Shown here: in pieces, positions 16,735 to 24,320 of the stretch
Layout of the letters: the number at the start of each line of letters is the position of its first letter
How positions within the stretch are numbered: the first letter of the stretch is position 1
DNA from: Silicimonas sp.
GTDB taxonomy: Bacteria; Pseudomonadota; Alphaproteobacteria; Rhodobacterales; Rhodobacteraceae
Assembly: GCA_022826385.1 (NCBI GenBank)
Contig: JAJDUZ010000068.1
Coordinates: 1 to 40,993, forward strand
Reading direction: 5' to 3'
Length of the DNA: 40,993 nucleotides
Position numbers and translations under genes: made by a program
Notes under the pieces: model-generated
The model's database searches: none
The model's input: only the letters and a program-made list of their open reading frames with translations
What the model was told of the DNA's origin: nothing

Positions 16735-17351
16735 TGACCAAACTATCGGCCGACACTCCGCATATTCACCCCGAATGCGAGATCACGAATGCAGAGTTCG
16801 GCGCCTATTGCGAGGTGGGGCGCGGCTCGCGAGTGCTGAACGCAACCTTTGGCGACTATGCCTATTGTGATCGCTATGCCGACATCGCGAATGCGACGAT
16901 CGGCAAGTTCGCCAACATCGCCGCCCTCAGCCGAATTGGCGCAACGGACCATCCGCTGGACACGGCGGCCTGTCACCATTTCCTCTATCGTTCGGCGGCG
17001 TATTGGGACGATGCCGAAAATGACGAGGCGTTCTTTGCGCACCGGGCCTCGCGCCGGGCAACGATTGGTCATGACACTTGGATCGGCGCCGGGGCGATGG
17101 TGAAGCCAGAAGTCACGCTGGGAGACGGCGCGGTTGTGGCGGCGGGCGCCATGGTGACCAAAGACGTGGCGCCTTACATGATCGTTGCGGGTGTGCCTGC
17201 GGTGCCGCTGCGTGAACGGTTGCCGCGCGCGTTGGCGGACCGGATGATCGCGCTGGCATGGTGGGATTGGACGCACGACCGGTTGCGGGCTGCGCTGGAC
17301 GATTTCCGGGCGCTGTCGGCCGAGGCCTTTCTGGACAAGTACGAAACCTAA
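16734..17351 (+). CDS. Hexapeptide-repeat transferase of phosphonate metabolism
   Basis: A 205-residue left-handed beta-helix protein like the xenobiotic/chloramphenicol acetyltransferases that accompany C-P lyase clusters (the phosphonate-operon hexapeptide transferase family). Imperfect hexapeptide turns run from residue ~12 to ~70 and again in RRATIGHDTWIGAGAMVKPEVTLGDGAVVAAGAMVTKDVAPYMIVAGVPAV. Between them is the loop ATDHPLDTAACHHFLYR with a catalytic-type histidine. It probably N-acetylates aminophosphonates or aminoalkyl intermediates, the job done by the unrelated PhnO in E. coli. Its start overlaps the SDR stop (TGATG). It ends in a 4-bp overlap with the convergent phnF gene. Confidence 0.87.
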   Translation: MTKLSADTPHIHPECEITNAEFGAYCEVGRGSRVLNATFGDYAYCDRYADIANATIGKFANIAALSRIGATDHPLDTAACHHFLYRSAAYWDDAENDEAFFAHRASRRATIGHDTWIGAGAMVKPEVTLGDGAVVAAGAMVTKDVAPYMIVAGVPAVPLRERLPRALADRMIALAWWDWTHDRLRAALDDFRALSAEAFLDKYET

Positions 17352-18073
17352 CCGCCGCTCTGGTGGTCAAGGGTCAGGGTGATCCTCTCGCTGGCGAACC
17401 ATGTCCGCCCATGTTCGATCGGCATCCCGTCCGTCGTTTTGCTGAGCGCTTCGGTCAGCAACAAGGGCACGCCTTCCCGAAGCTGCAGGTGCAGCGCTTG
17501 CGTCGCATCCGCCGAAACAGCGGTCAGGCGCGTGGACACACGCAGGTAATCCGTGACCCCGACTTTGGCAAAGGCCCGCGTCACCCCGCTTTCGGTGCGC
17601 AGGGCCTCGGCCAGACCCGGATGCCGCGCCTCGGGAAACCGGCTCTCGGCCAGCGCAACCGGCGTGCCATCCGCGAACGAGAGGGAATAGGCCACTGCGA
17701 TCTGGTCGCCCGGCGACAAGCGCAACCGGCGCGCGTCATCTTCGTTGGCGCTGCGGATCTCGACCGAGAGTTGGCGCTTGTCGGGCAGGCGACCCGCGGC
17801 CAGCAGGTTCTCGTGGAATCGCACCCGGTTCGAGAGGGGATAGTCCAAGGGTTTCGTCAGCACGAAGACCCCGGCGCCGCGTCGTGCATGGACCAGGCCT
17901 TCATCTGCCAAATGCGCAAGCGCATGCCGGACAGTGTGCCGATTGACGCCGAACCGTTCGGCCAGGCTTGCCTCGGTTGGCAGCTTGTCACCGGGGGCAT
18001 AGGCGCCCTCGGATATGGCGCGGCGCAGGGTGTCGGCAATCGACTGCCAGATCGGGGTGCGTTGGACTGTCAT
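17348..18073 (-). CDS. phnF: Phosphonate metabolism regulator PhnF (GntR, UTRA domain)
   Basis: A 241-residue GntR/HutC-type regulator. Residues ~5-72 are the winged helix (IWQSIADTLRRAISEGAYAP, LAERFGVNRHTVRHALAHL, RRGAGVFV) and ~95-235 the UTRA ligand domain (VAYSLSFADGTPVALAESRFP; LLLTEALSKTTDGMPIEHGRTWFAS). PhnF proteins repress phn genes and respond to phosphate or phosphonate metabolites. ATG 18073 is chosen because the winged helix starts a few residues later; the open frame extends upstream through the intergenic operator, which is unlikely to be coding. It is divergent from phnG and probably controls phnG-N and itself, perhaps phnC too. Confidence 0.92.
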   Translation of the reverse strand: MTVQRTPIWQSIADTLRRAISEGAYAPGDKLPTEASLAERFGVNRHTVRHALAHLADEGLVHARRGAGVFVLTKPLDYPLSNRVRFHENLLAAGRLPDKRQLSVEIRSANEDDARRLRLSPGDQIAVAYSLSFADGTPVALAESRFPEARHPGLAEALRTESGVTRAFAKVGVTDYLRVSTRLTAVSADATQALHLQLREGVPLLLTEALSKTTDGMPIEHGRTWFASERITLTLDHQSGG

Positions 18074-18113
18074 CAAAAATTCATGGGCGTTTAGGAGCGA
18101 CTCATGTAATATA

Positions 18114-18148
18114 TGTCTAGTTGTATAGTATAGCTGGAAGTTGTCTAG
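18114..18148. promoter_or_regulatory. PhnF operator pair and phnG promoter
   Basis: In the 75-bp gap between phnF and phnG, TGTCTAG occurs twice (18114-18120 and 18142-18148), one copy each side of a TATAGT -10-like box (18124-18129). The second copy forms TCTAGA and touches the phnG ATG at 18149; GGAAG (18136-18140) is the probable ribosome-binding site. HutC-type regulators often bind gTCTAGac-like sites, so PhnF bound at both would cover the promoter and the start codon. The sites are seen; binding is inferred. Confidence 0.55.
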
Positions 18149-18595
18149 ATGGACGTTTCGGTCACAGAACGCAAAGACTGGATGGGGCTCATGGCCCGCG
18201 CCGTGGAAGGCCGCGTCGCGGCGCTGTTGTCCAAGGCCGGGCTGGCGGTCGAACGGCGTTTTCTTCGTGCGCCCGAGATTGGCAGCGTCATGGTGCGCGG
18301 GCGTGCTGGCGGCACGGGGGCCGCGTTCAACCTTGGCGAAATGACGGTGACGCGATGCACCATAAAGCTGGATTGCGGAACGGTGGGCCATGGTCACGTG
18401 CAGGGCCGACGCAAGCCTGACGCGGAAGCGGCGGCACTTGTCGATGCCCTGATGCAAACAGACCGGGCCGAAGCGGTCAGCGCCGCGGTGCTGGAACCGC
18501 TGCGGTCGGAGGAAGCGGCGCGCCGCGCAGCGCGCGCGTCAAAGTCGGCCGCGACCAAGGTTGATTTCTTCACAATGGTCCGGGGGGAAGACTGA
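18149..18595 (+). CDS. phnG: C-P lyase core subunit PhnG
   Basis: A 148-residue PhnG, part of the PhnGHIJ core complex that attaches phosphonate to ribose-triphosphate. Its start MDVSVTERKDWMGLMARA, the central RAPEIGSVMVRGRAGGTGAAFNLGEMTVTRC and the C-terminal KVDFFTMVRGED are characteristic of the family. It opens the unit phnGHI-x-JKLN immediately after the operator pair. Its stop overlaps the phnH start (TGATG). Confidence 0.93.
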   Translation: MDVSVTERKDWMGLMARAVEGRVAALLSKAGLAVERRFLRAPEIGSVMVRGRAGGTGAAFNLGEMTVTRCTIKLDCGTVGHGHVQGRRKPDAEAAALVDALMQTDRAEAVSAAVLEPLRSEEAARRAARASKSAATKVDFFTMVRGED

Positions 18596-19158
18596 TGAAC
18601 GCACACGCCTTGGAAGGCGGGTTCACCGATGCACCACGCGCGGCATCCTATGCCTTTCGCGCTCTGATGTCGGCCATGGCCCGACCGGGCCGGATCGAAA
18701 CGCTGGAGGGCGGCGTGCCGCCCGCACCTTTGTCGGTCGCGGCTGGAACCGCGCTTTTGACACTGGCCGATGGTGACACGCCGATCTACCTTGCCGGGTC
18801 GGCGGACACCGCCGAGATGCGCGCATGGCTGGCGTTTCACACTGGCGCGCCATTGACTGGCCCGTCTCACGCCATGTTCGCCGTGGGACGGTGGGACGAC
18901 CTTCTGCCGCTTGACGCCTATCCGATTGGCACGCCGGAATATCCCGACCGCTCGACCACCCTGATCGTCGACCACGCATCACTGGACGGCAATGGTGCGC
19001 GCCTGACCGGCCCGGGCATCCAAAGCAGCGCCGCGCTCCCTCTGCCCGACGAAGAGGCGCTCACTCGGAACAACCGTCTGTTTCCGCTGGGTCTGGATTT
19101 CTATTTCACCAACGGCACGCGCGTCGCGGCGCTGCCCCGCTCGACGAGGATCGGCTGA
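18595..19158 (+). CDS. phnH: C-P lyase core subunit PhnH
   Basis: A 187-residue PhnH, a PLP-transferase-fold protein without PLP that forms part of the PhnG2H2I2J2 core. Family features are the N-terminal FTDAPRAASYAFRALMSAMARPG, the middle TLADGDTPIYLAG and WLAFHTGAPL, and the C-terminal LTGPGIQ, RNNRLFPLGLDFYF. It overlaps phnG by one base and its stop overlaps the phnI start, so the three core subunits are translationally coupled. Confidence 0.93.
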   Translation: MNAHALEGGFTDAPRAASYAFRALMSAMARPGRIETLEGGVPPAPLSVAAGTALLTLADGDTPIYLAGSADTAEMRAWLAFHTGAPLTGPSHAMFAVGRWDDLLPLDAYPIGTPEYPDRSTTLIVDHASLDGNGARLTGPGIQSSAALPLPDEEALTRNNRLFPLGLDFYFTNGTRVAALPRSTRIG

Positions 19159-20246
19159 TGTATGTGGCAGTGAAAGGCGGCGAGCGCGCCATCGCCAACG
19201 CCCACGCGTGGCTGGCGGAAGAACGACGCGGCGACACCGACATTGCTGAACTGAGCGTCGGGCAAATCCGCGAACAACTCAGCCTGGCCGTCAACCGCGT
19301 CATGGCCGAGGGCTCGCTGTACGATCCTGATCTGGCGGCCTTGGCGATCAAGCAATCGCGGGGCGACCTGATCGAAGCGATCTTCCTGATCCGCGCCTAT
19401 CGCACCACCCTGCCGCGGTTCGGCGCGTCGGAGCCGATCGACACGGCAGACATGACCTGTGATCGGCGCATCTCGGCGACGTTCAAGGACGTGCCCGGCG
19501 GTCAGGTGTTGGGGCCGACCTTCGACTACACGCATCGGCTCCTCGACTTCAAACTGGCCGCTGATGGCGAGGTCGGAGAGGCGCCCACACGGGCCCCATC
19601 GCCTGACCCGGTGCCGCATGTGACCGGGTTCCTGAACCGGGAAGGGCTGATCGAGGAAGCCCCACGGGACGACACGCCGCCGCCAGACCTGACGCGTGAA
19701 CCGCTTGAACTGCCAGCGGACCGCGCCTTGCGGTTGCAGGCCCTCACGCGCTCGGACGAAGGCTTCACGCTTGGAATGGCCTACTCGACCCAGCGGGGCT
19801 ATGCCCGGAACCATGCCTTTGTGGGCGAATTGCGGATCGGGGCCGTGGCGGTTGAGATGGAGATCCCCGAGCTTGGCTTCGCTATCGAGATTGGCGAGAT
19901 CACGGTCACCGAATGCGAAACCGTGAACCAGTTCAAGGGCTCGAAAACCGAGCCGCCGCAATTCACCCGCGGGTATGGGCTGGTCTTCGGCCAGACGGAA
20001 CGCAAGGCCATTTCGATGGCATTGGTCGACCGGGCCTTGCGCTGGGAAGAGTTGGGCGAAGACGATGTCGGTGCCCCGGCGCAAGATGCGGAATTCGTCC
20101 TCTATCATGGGGACAACATCCAGGCGACGGGCTTTCTCGAACATATCAAGCTGCCGCATTACGTCGATTTCCAGAGCGAGTTGGAATTGGTGCGCAAGCT
20201 GCGACGCGAGGCGGGTGTGGCCGATGTGGCGGAGGCCGCGGAATGA
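19158..20246 (+). CDS. phnI: C-P lyase core subunit PhnI
   Basis: A 362-residue PhnI, the subunit that replaces adenine of ATP with the phosphonate to give ribose-1-phosphonate-5-triphosphate. It begins MYVAVKGGERAIANAHAWLA and includes IKQSRGDLIEAIFLIRAYRTTLPR, VPGGQVLGPTFDYTHRLLDF, MAYSTQRGYARNHAFVGELR and the histidine-containing C-terminal LEHIKLPHYVDFQSEL, all typical. Its length is normal. Its stop overlaps an ATG (20243, ATGA), exactly the arrangement expected for direct coupling to phnJ, but phnJ now starts 494 bases downstream because other DNA intervenes. Confidence 0.93.
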   Translation: MYVAVKGGERAIANAHAWLAEERRGDTDIAELSVGQIREQLSLAVNRVMAEGSLYDPDLAALAIKQSRGDLIEAIFLIRAYRTTLPRFGASEPIDTADMTCDRRISATFKDVPGGQVLGPTFDYTHRLLDFKLAADGEVGEAPTRAPSPDPVPHVTGFLNREGLIEEAPRDDTPPPDLTREPLELPADRALRLQALTRSDEGFTLGMAYSTQRGYARNHAFVGELRIGAVAVEMEIPELGFAIEIGEITVTECETVNQFKGSKTEPPQFTRGYGLVFGQTERKAISMALVDRALRWEELGEDDVGAPAQDAEFVLYHGDNIQATGFLEHIKLPHYVDFQSELELVRKLRREAGVADVAEAAE

Positions 20247-20743
20247 GCGCGGGCGCGACACTCATAAGGTTTTCGCTATTTGGCAGCGAAAACCGCAGGA
20301 CCATCAGCCGAGAAGTAACCGAATCTTCAAGTGTCCTGCCGACCATGCGGGGAGAGGGTCCGAGTGGGGGTGAGGGGCCGGGTGGAGAGGGTGCGGGAGA
20401 CCCACGCCACCATGACACAGCCCCCCGAACTCACACACGAAGCGCGCGTGTTGCGCACCAGTTGCTCCGACGCCGAACGCCTGCTTTGGCCGCATTTGCG
20501 GGCCAGGCGTCTTGCCGGCCACAAGATCCGGCGGGCACATCGGATCGGCCCTCTTGTCGTCAGTTTCTACTGCGCCAAAGTGCGCCTGGCGATCGAGATT
20601 GCGCCAAGCGCCCACCTGCAGCCATTTGTGCGGCAGACTATTCTGGCCCACCGCGTCGCGCTCCTCGTTCTGGACGAGTGCGATGTGCTGTCCCGTCCTC
20701 ACCACGCCCTCACCCGGATCAGCGAAAGACTGGCTCATGAGCG
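20243..20743 (+). other. Inserted segment between phnI and phnJ flanked by ATGAGCG repeats
   Basis: The seven bases atgagcg occur at 20243-20249 (the phnI stop overlap) and again at 20737-20743 (the phnJ start). The 487 bases between them are foreign to the operon: a hairpin, a run of ggggagaggg/gtgaggggc-type repeats (20349-20400) and a DUF559 reading frame. This looks like an insertion into the original phnI-phnJ ATGA junction with a 7-bp target duplication. No terminal inverted repeats were seen, and both copies begin with ATGA for coding reasons, so the duplication may be partly coincidental. Confidence 0.55.
20268..20294 (+). terminator. Perfect hairpin after phnI
   Basis: ggttttcgct (20268-20277) pairs with agcgaaaacc (20285-20294) with a 7-base loop: a perfect 10-bp stem inside the inserted segment. 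No T-run follows, so it is more likely an RNA stability or processing element, or part of the inserted DNA, than a full terminator; a strong stop here would silence phnJKLN. Confidence 0.6.
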
Positions 20744-20849
20744 ATTACAACTTCGCCTATCTCGACGAACAGACCAAGCGGATGATCCGCCGCGCGATCC
20801 TCAAGGGGCTCGCGATCCCCGGCTATCAGGTGCCCTTCGCCAGCCGTGA
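20412..20849 (+). CDS. Degenerate DUF559 (endonuclease-fold) protein
   Basis: A 145-residue frame whose residues ~10-110 match the DUF559 family: ARVLRTSCSDAERLLWPHLR, ARRLAGHKIRRAHRIGPLVV. DUF559 has a PD-(D/E)XK/Vsr-like nuclease fold whose usual active-site strings are close to VDFxC and IELDGGQH; here they read VSFYC and IEIAPSAH, so the expected catalytic aspartates are gone. The frame runs 113 bases into phnJ in a different frame, so its natural stop has probably been lost. It is probably a dead or dying passenger gene, not part of phosphonate metabolism. ATG 20412 is the first start matching the family. Confidence 0.65.
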   Translation: MTQPPELTHEARVLRTSCSDAERLLWPHLRARRLAGHKIRRAHRIGPLVVSFYCAKVRLAIEIAPSAHLQPFVRQTILAHRVALLVLDECDVLSRPHHALTRISERLAHERLQLRLSRRTDQADDPPRDPQGARDPRLSGALRQP

Positions 20850-21597
20850 AATGCCCATGCCCTATGGCTGGGGCACCGGGGGGGTGCAGGTCAGCGCAGC
20901 GACGCTGACGCCGGATGATACGCTCAAGGTCATCGATCAGGGTGCGGATGACACCACCAATGCCGTCTCCATCCGCTCGTTCTTCGAGCGGACGGCCGAA
21001 GTGGCGACGACCACCGTCACGTCCGACGCCAGCGTCATCCAGACCCGGCACCGCATCCCGGAAGAGCCGCTGAGCGAGGATCAGATCCTCGTCTATCAGG
21101 TGCCCATCCCCGAGCCCTTGCGGTTCCTCGAGCCGCGCGAGACCGAGACCCGCAAGATGCACGCGCTTGAGGAATACGGGCTCATGCATGTGAAGCTCTA
21201 CGAAGACATCAGCCGCCACGGCCATATCGCGACCTCCTATGCCTATCCGGTCAAGATCGAAGGCCGCTATGTGATGGATCCGTCGCCGATCCCTAAATTC
21301 GACAATCCTAAGATGAATATGCCCGCGATCCAGCTTTTCGGGGCAGGGCGCGAGCAACGCATCTATGCGCTGCCGCCTTACACCGATACCGTCAGTCTCG
21401 ATTTCGAAGATCACCCGTTCGACCCCTCGAAGGCACCGCATCCTTGCGGGCTTTGCGGCGCCGAGGACAGTTATCTCGACGAGGTTATCACCGACGATCA
21501 GGGCGGGCGCATGTTCGTTTGCTCTGACACGGATTACTGCGAAACCCGCTGCGCCAACGGCCATCGCGGCACCGAACTGGCGGAGACAGCCGCATGA
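20737..21597 (+). CDS. phnJ: C-P lyase PhnJ (radical SAM alpha-D-ribose 1-methylphosphonate 5-phosphate C-P-lyase)
   Basis: A 286-residue PhnJ, the radical SAM enzyme that cleaves the C-P bond, giving the alkane and 5-phosphoribosyl 1,2-cyclic phosphate. Its iron-sulfur ligands Cys237, Cys240 and Cys262 and the thiyl cysteine Cys268 keep the spacing known from the E. coli enzyme (241/244/266/272). The N-terminal IPGYQVPFASREMPMPYGWG contains the glycine (Gly29) that corresponds to the E. coli glycyl-radical site. The protein starts MSDYNFAYLDEQTKRMIRRA. The ribosome-binding site is poor (gaaagactggctc), which may matter because the inserted segment has broken the coupling to phnI. It overlaps phnK by ATGA. 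Confidence 0.95.
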   Translation: MSDYNFAYLDEQTKRMIRRAILKGLAIPGYQVPFASREMPMPYGWGTGGVQVSAATLTPDDTLKVIDQGADDTTNAVSIRSFFERTAEVATTTVTSDASVIQTRHRIPEEPLSEDQILVYQVPIPEPLRFLEPRETETRKMHALEEYGLMHVKLYEDISRHGHIATSYAYPVKIEGRYVMDPSPIPKFDNPKMNMPAIQLFGAGREQRIYALPPYTDTVSLDFEDHPFDPSKAPHPCGLCGAEDSYLDEVITDDQGGRMFVCSDTDYCETRCANGHRGTELAETAA

Positions 21598-22364
21598 CAC
21601 CGCTTCTCGATGTACGACATCTTTCGAAACACTATGGCCGCCAGATCGGCTGTGCCGATGTCAGCTTTGATCTCTGGCCGGGCGAGGTTCTGGGCATAGT
21701 CGGCGAAAGCGGCTCGGGCAAATCGACCTTGCTGAATTGCCTCGCCGGCCATCTTGCGCCGGATCAGGGCGAAGTCATCTTCGACACCCGCGCCGAGGGG
21801 CCGAAAGACACGCTCACGATGAGCGAACCTGAACGGCGGATGCTCTCGCGCACCGATTGGGCCTTCGTTCACCAGCACGCCCGCGATGGACTTCGCATGG
21901 GCGTCAGCGCCGGCGGCAATGTGGGCGAGCGGCTGATGGCCGTCGGCGCGCGCAATTATGGCTCGATCCGCAGTCAGGCCATCGATTGGCTGGGGCGCGT
22001 CGAGATCGGCGAAACCCGGGTCGATGATCGGCCCACAACCTTTTCGGGGGGGATGCAGCAGCGCCTGCAGATCGCCCGCAACCTGGTGACCGGCCCGCGC
22101 CTTGTCTTTATGGACGAACCCACTGGAGGTCTCGATGTCAGCGTACAGGCGCGGCTTCTCGACCTTGTGCGCGGGCTGGTCCGTGACATGGGGCTCTCGG
22201 CCATCGTGGTGACCCACGACATTGCAGTGGTGCGGCTTCTGGCGGACCGGTTGATGGTCATGAAAGACGGCCACGTGGTTGAAACCGGGCTGACGGATCA
22301 GGTGCTCGACGATCCGCAACACGCCTATACCCAGCTTTTGGTCAGCTCGGTGTTACAGGTTTGA
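21594..22364 (+). CDS. phnK: C-P lyase complex ABC-type protein PhnK
   Basis: A 256-residue ABC-type ATPase of the soluble C-P lyase complex, which binds PhnJ rather than a membrane permease. It contains Walker A GESGSGKST (near residue 38), the PhnK-type insert WAFVHQHARDGLRMGVSAGGN, signature FSGGMQQRLQIARNL, Walker B LVFMDEP and the H-loop VVTHDIAVVRLLADR. It starts inside the phnJ stop (ATGA) and is followed within 25 bases by phnL. Confidence 0.94.
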   Translation: MTPLLDVRHLSKHYGRQIGCADVSFDLWPGEVLGIVGESGSGKSTLLNCLAGHLAPDQGEVIFDTRAEGPKDTLTMSEPERRMLSRTDWAFVHQHARDGLRMGVSAGGNVGERLMAVGARNYGSIRSQAIDWLGRVEIGETRVDDRPTTFSGGMQQRLQIARNLVTGPRLVFMDEPTGGLDVSVQARLLDLVRGLVRDMGLSAIVVTHDIAVVRLLADRLMVMKDGHVVETGLTDQVLDDPQHAYTQLLVSSVLQV

Positions 22365-22389
22365 CATGAACTTCAGGCAGGACAGCGCC

Positions 22390-23076
22390 ATGATCGAGAT
22401 CACAGACATTGCCAAGACCTTCACCCTGCACAATCAGGGGGCGGCCACCATCGGCGTGATGCAGGATGCCACGCTAAGCGTTGCGCCCGGCGAATGTGTT
22501 GCCCTTGTCGGCGTGTCCGGCGCAGGCAAGTCGACACTGATGCGGATGATCTACGGCAATTACCTTGCCGCTTCGGGCACGATCAAAGTCGCCGGTCTCG
22601 ACGTCACCACTGCAGCCCCGCGCGAGATATTGAAGCTGCGGCACGAAACGCTCGGCTATGTCAGCCAGTTCCTGCGGGTCGTCCCCCGCGTGCCGACACT
22701 TGATGTCGTGGCCGAACCCCTGCTGACCGTCGGCACCGACCGCGACAGCGCCCGGGCCGCGGCGCGCAAGATGCTGGCCCGGCTCAATCTGCCGGAACGG
22801 CTCTGGAGCCTGTCGCCCACAACCTTCTCGGGCGGCGAGCAGCAGCGGGTCAATGTTGCGCGCGGTTTCGTTCACGCGTACCCGGCGATGCTGCTGGACG
22901 AACCGACCGCTAGCCTCGACGGCACCAACCGCGAAGTTGTCCTGAGCCTGATCGAACAGGCCAAGGCGCGGGGCGCGGCCATTGTCGGCATTTTCCACGA
23001 TGAAGAGGCGCGTGACCGCGTCTGCGACCGCCAGATCGATGTCTCGGCCTTTGCCCCGGATCGGAGCGCGGCGTGA
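22390..23076 (+). CDS. phnL: C-P lyase complex ABC-type protein PhnL
   Basis: A 228-residue ABC-type ATPase that associates with PhnK on the C-P lyase core. It shows Walker A GVSGAGKST, the Q-loop TLGYVSQFLRVVPRVPTLDVV, signature FSGGEQQRVNVARGF and Walker B AMLLDEPTASLD. The start at 22390 has an AGGA ribosome-binding site seven bases upstream and gives the family-like MIEITDIAKTFTLHNQ; an in-frame ATG at 22366 would add eight residues and lacks such a site. It overlaps phnN by GTGA. Confidence 0.92.
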   Translation: MIEITDIAKTFTLHNQGAATIGVMQDATLSVAPGECVALVGVSGAGKSTLMRMIYGNYLAASGTIKVAGLDVTTAAPREILKLRHETLGYVSQFLRVVPRVPTLDVVAEPLLTVGTDRDSARAAARKMLARLNLPERLWSLSPTTFSGGEQQRVNVARGFVHAYPAMLLDEPTASLDGTNREVVLSLIEQAKARGAAIVGIFHDEEARDRVCDRQIDVSAFAPDRSAA

Positions 23077-23615
23077 CTGGCCGCCTCATCGGCGTTGTTG
23101 GCCCATCGGGTGTGGGCAAGGACACGCTGATGGCGGCCCTTGTCGATGCCTGCCCCGAGTTCAGCCTTGTGCGCCGCGTCATCACGCGCAAACCCGGCTT
23201 GGGTGGCGAGGATTACGATGCTGTCACGGAAGACGAATTTGCCGTTCTCAAGGCCGAAGGCGCGTTCTGCATGAGTTGGCAGGCGCATGGGCTGCATTAC
23301 GGCATCCATGATCGCTATCGACACAAGGTTGCCAAGGGCGAACAGCTTCTGATCAACCTGTCGCGCGCGATCCTTCTGGATGCGGCGGCCGTCTTTCCAA
23401 GCCTGACCGTCCTCAATGTCACCGCATCGCGCGAAACGCTGATGAAACGGCTTCAGGACCGGGGCCGCGAGAATGCCGAAGATATCGCCCGCCGTCTGGA
23501 ACGCGCAAACCAACCGCTGCCGGAGGGTCTCGATGTTATCACGATCAGCAATGACGGGGTGATCGAGGACGCTGTGCTGGAGGTGTTGGGCCGGCTCTAT
23601 CCGGTGAGGGCATAG
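23073..23615 (+). CDS. phnN: Ribose 1,5-bisphosphokinase PhnN
   Basis: A 180-residue guanylate-kinase-fold enzyme that phosphorylates ribose 1,5-bisphosphate to PRPP, the last step of the C-P lyase route. It has the P-loop GPSGVGKDT (residues ~10-18), RRVITRKPGLGGEDYDAVTEDEF and the lid-like RGRENAEDIARRLERA. It begins with a GTG that overlaps the phnL stop. Its last 19 bases overlap the convergent DUF1045 gene. Confidence 0.93.
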   Translation: MTGRLIGVVGPSGVGKDTLMAALVDACPEFSLVRRVITRKPGLGGEDYDAVTEDEFAVLKAEGAFCMSWQAHGLHYGIHDRYRHKVAKGEQLLINLSRAILLDAAAVFPSLTVLNVTASRETLMKRLQDRGRENAEDIARRLERANQPLPEGLDVITISNDGVIEDAVLEVLGRLYPVRA

Positions 23616-24271
23616 CGGTGGATCAACTCGAACATGCCATCGGATCGCTCACCGGCAAGGCAGACGCTCTCGAACCGATAAGGTGTTGGAAGGGCGGGCA
23701 GCAGACCTTCGGCAGCCTGCGCCGCCTGCGCCAGGTCTTCGGCGTCAAGTTTGCCGCTCAGCGTCAGGTGAAAGCGAAACGCGTCGCTGACAAAAGGATA
23801 GCCCCATCTCAGCAGCATCTCATCCTGATAAGGTGTCAGCCCGGCCGCGCGACGCCGCGCAATCTCGGCCTTGTCCGCCGGGCGCCGGAAGTTGTCGAAG
23901 GCCGTGACACAGGCAAAGGCGAAGCGGGCCAGGTCCGCGGTGTCCCCATCCGGGACCAACGCGAGGAAGCGCCCCAATTGTGCAACCTTCAATCCATCGA
24001 TGCCGAACGGGGGTGTTTGGGCCGCAAACGCTGCCATCGCGTCCTGCAACGCCCCGGCGGTCTGCCCATCGGCCAATCGAAACGGCGGCTTGAGCGTGCC
24101 GTGAAACCCATATTTGCGCGGCGTCGCCGTGATGCCTGCAATGCCGTCGACATCGTATTGCGGCACCGGTGCGCCGGTCGCCACATCCCAACCCAGCCAG
24201 CGTGCCCCGAACGCGGACAAATCCGCGTCGTCGGGCAAATGGTACACCGCATATCTTTGGAAGTCTGACAT
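23597..24271 (-). CDS. DUF1045 phosphonate-operon protein (2H phosphoesterase fold)
   Basis: A 224-residue protein of the DUF1045 family found in C-P lyase clusters. It carries the two His-x-Thr motifs of the 2H phosphoesterase superfamily: GFHGTLKPPFRL (near residue 58) and RFHLTLSGKL (near residue 168). 2H enzymes open cyclic phosphates or phosphodiesters. Because no phnP is present in this window, this protein is a candidate for handling the 5-phosphoribosyl 1,2-cyclic phosphate released by PhnJ. The start has an AGGTGAG ribosome-binding site and lies head to head with phnM. Family certain; substrate inferred. Confidence 0.88.
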   Translation of the reverse strand: MSDFQRYAVYHLPDDADLSAFGARWLGWDVATGAPVPQYDVDGIAGITATPRKYGFHGTLKPPFRLADGQTAGALQDAMAAFAAQTPPFGIDGLKVAQLGRFLALVPDGDTADLARFAFACVTAFDNFRRPADKAEIARRRAAGLTPYQDEMLLRWGYPFVSDAFRFHLTLSGKLDAEDLAQAAQAAEGLLPALPTPYRFESVCLAGERSDGMFELIHRYALTG

Positions 24272-24320
24272 GAATTCTCACCTTTCCCCGCCGTCCCTGC
24301 CAGACCAGAATGACAGTACC

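Noticed and set aside
20349..20400. GGGGAGAGG/GTGAGGGG repeats considered as a CRISPR-like array
   Set aside because: The units are short, irregular and adjacent without spacers of constant length.
19913..20740. Extended plus-strand frame starting in phnI and crossing the insertion
   Set aside because: It is out of frame in phnI, and after 20243 gives a Gly/Arg-rich low-complexity product; at most its MSAGATL start is the relic of the former phnJ start.
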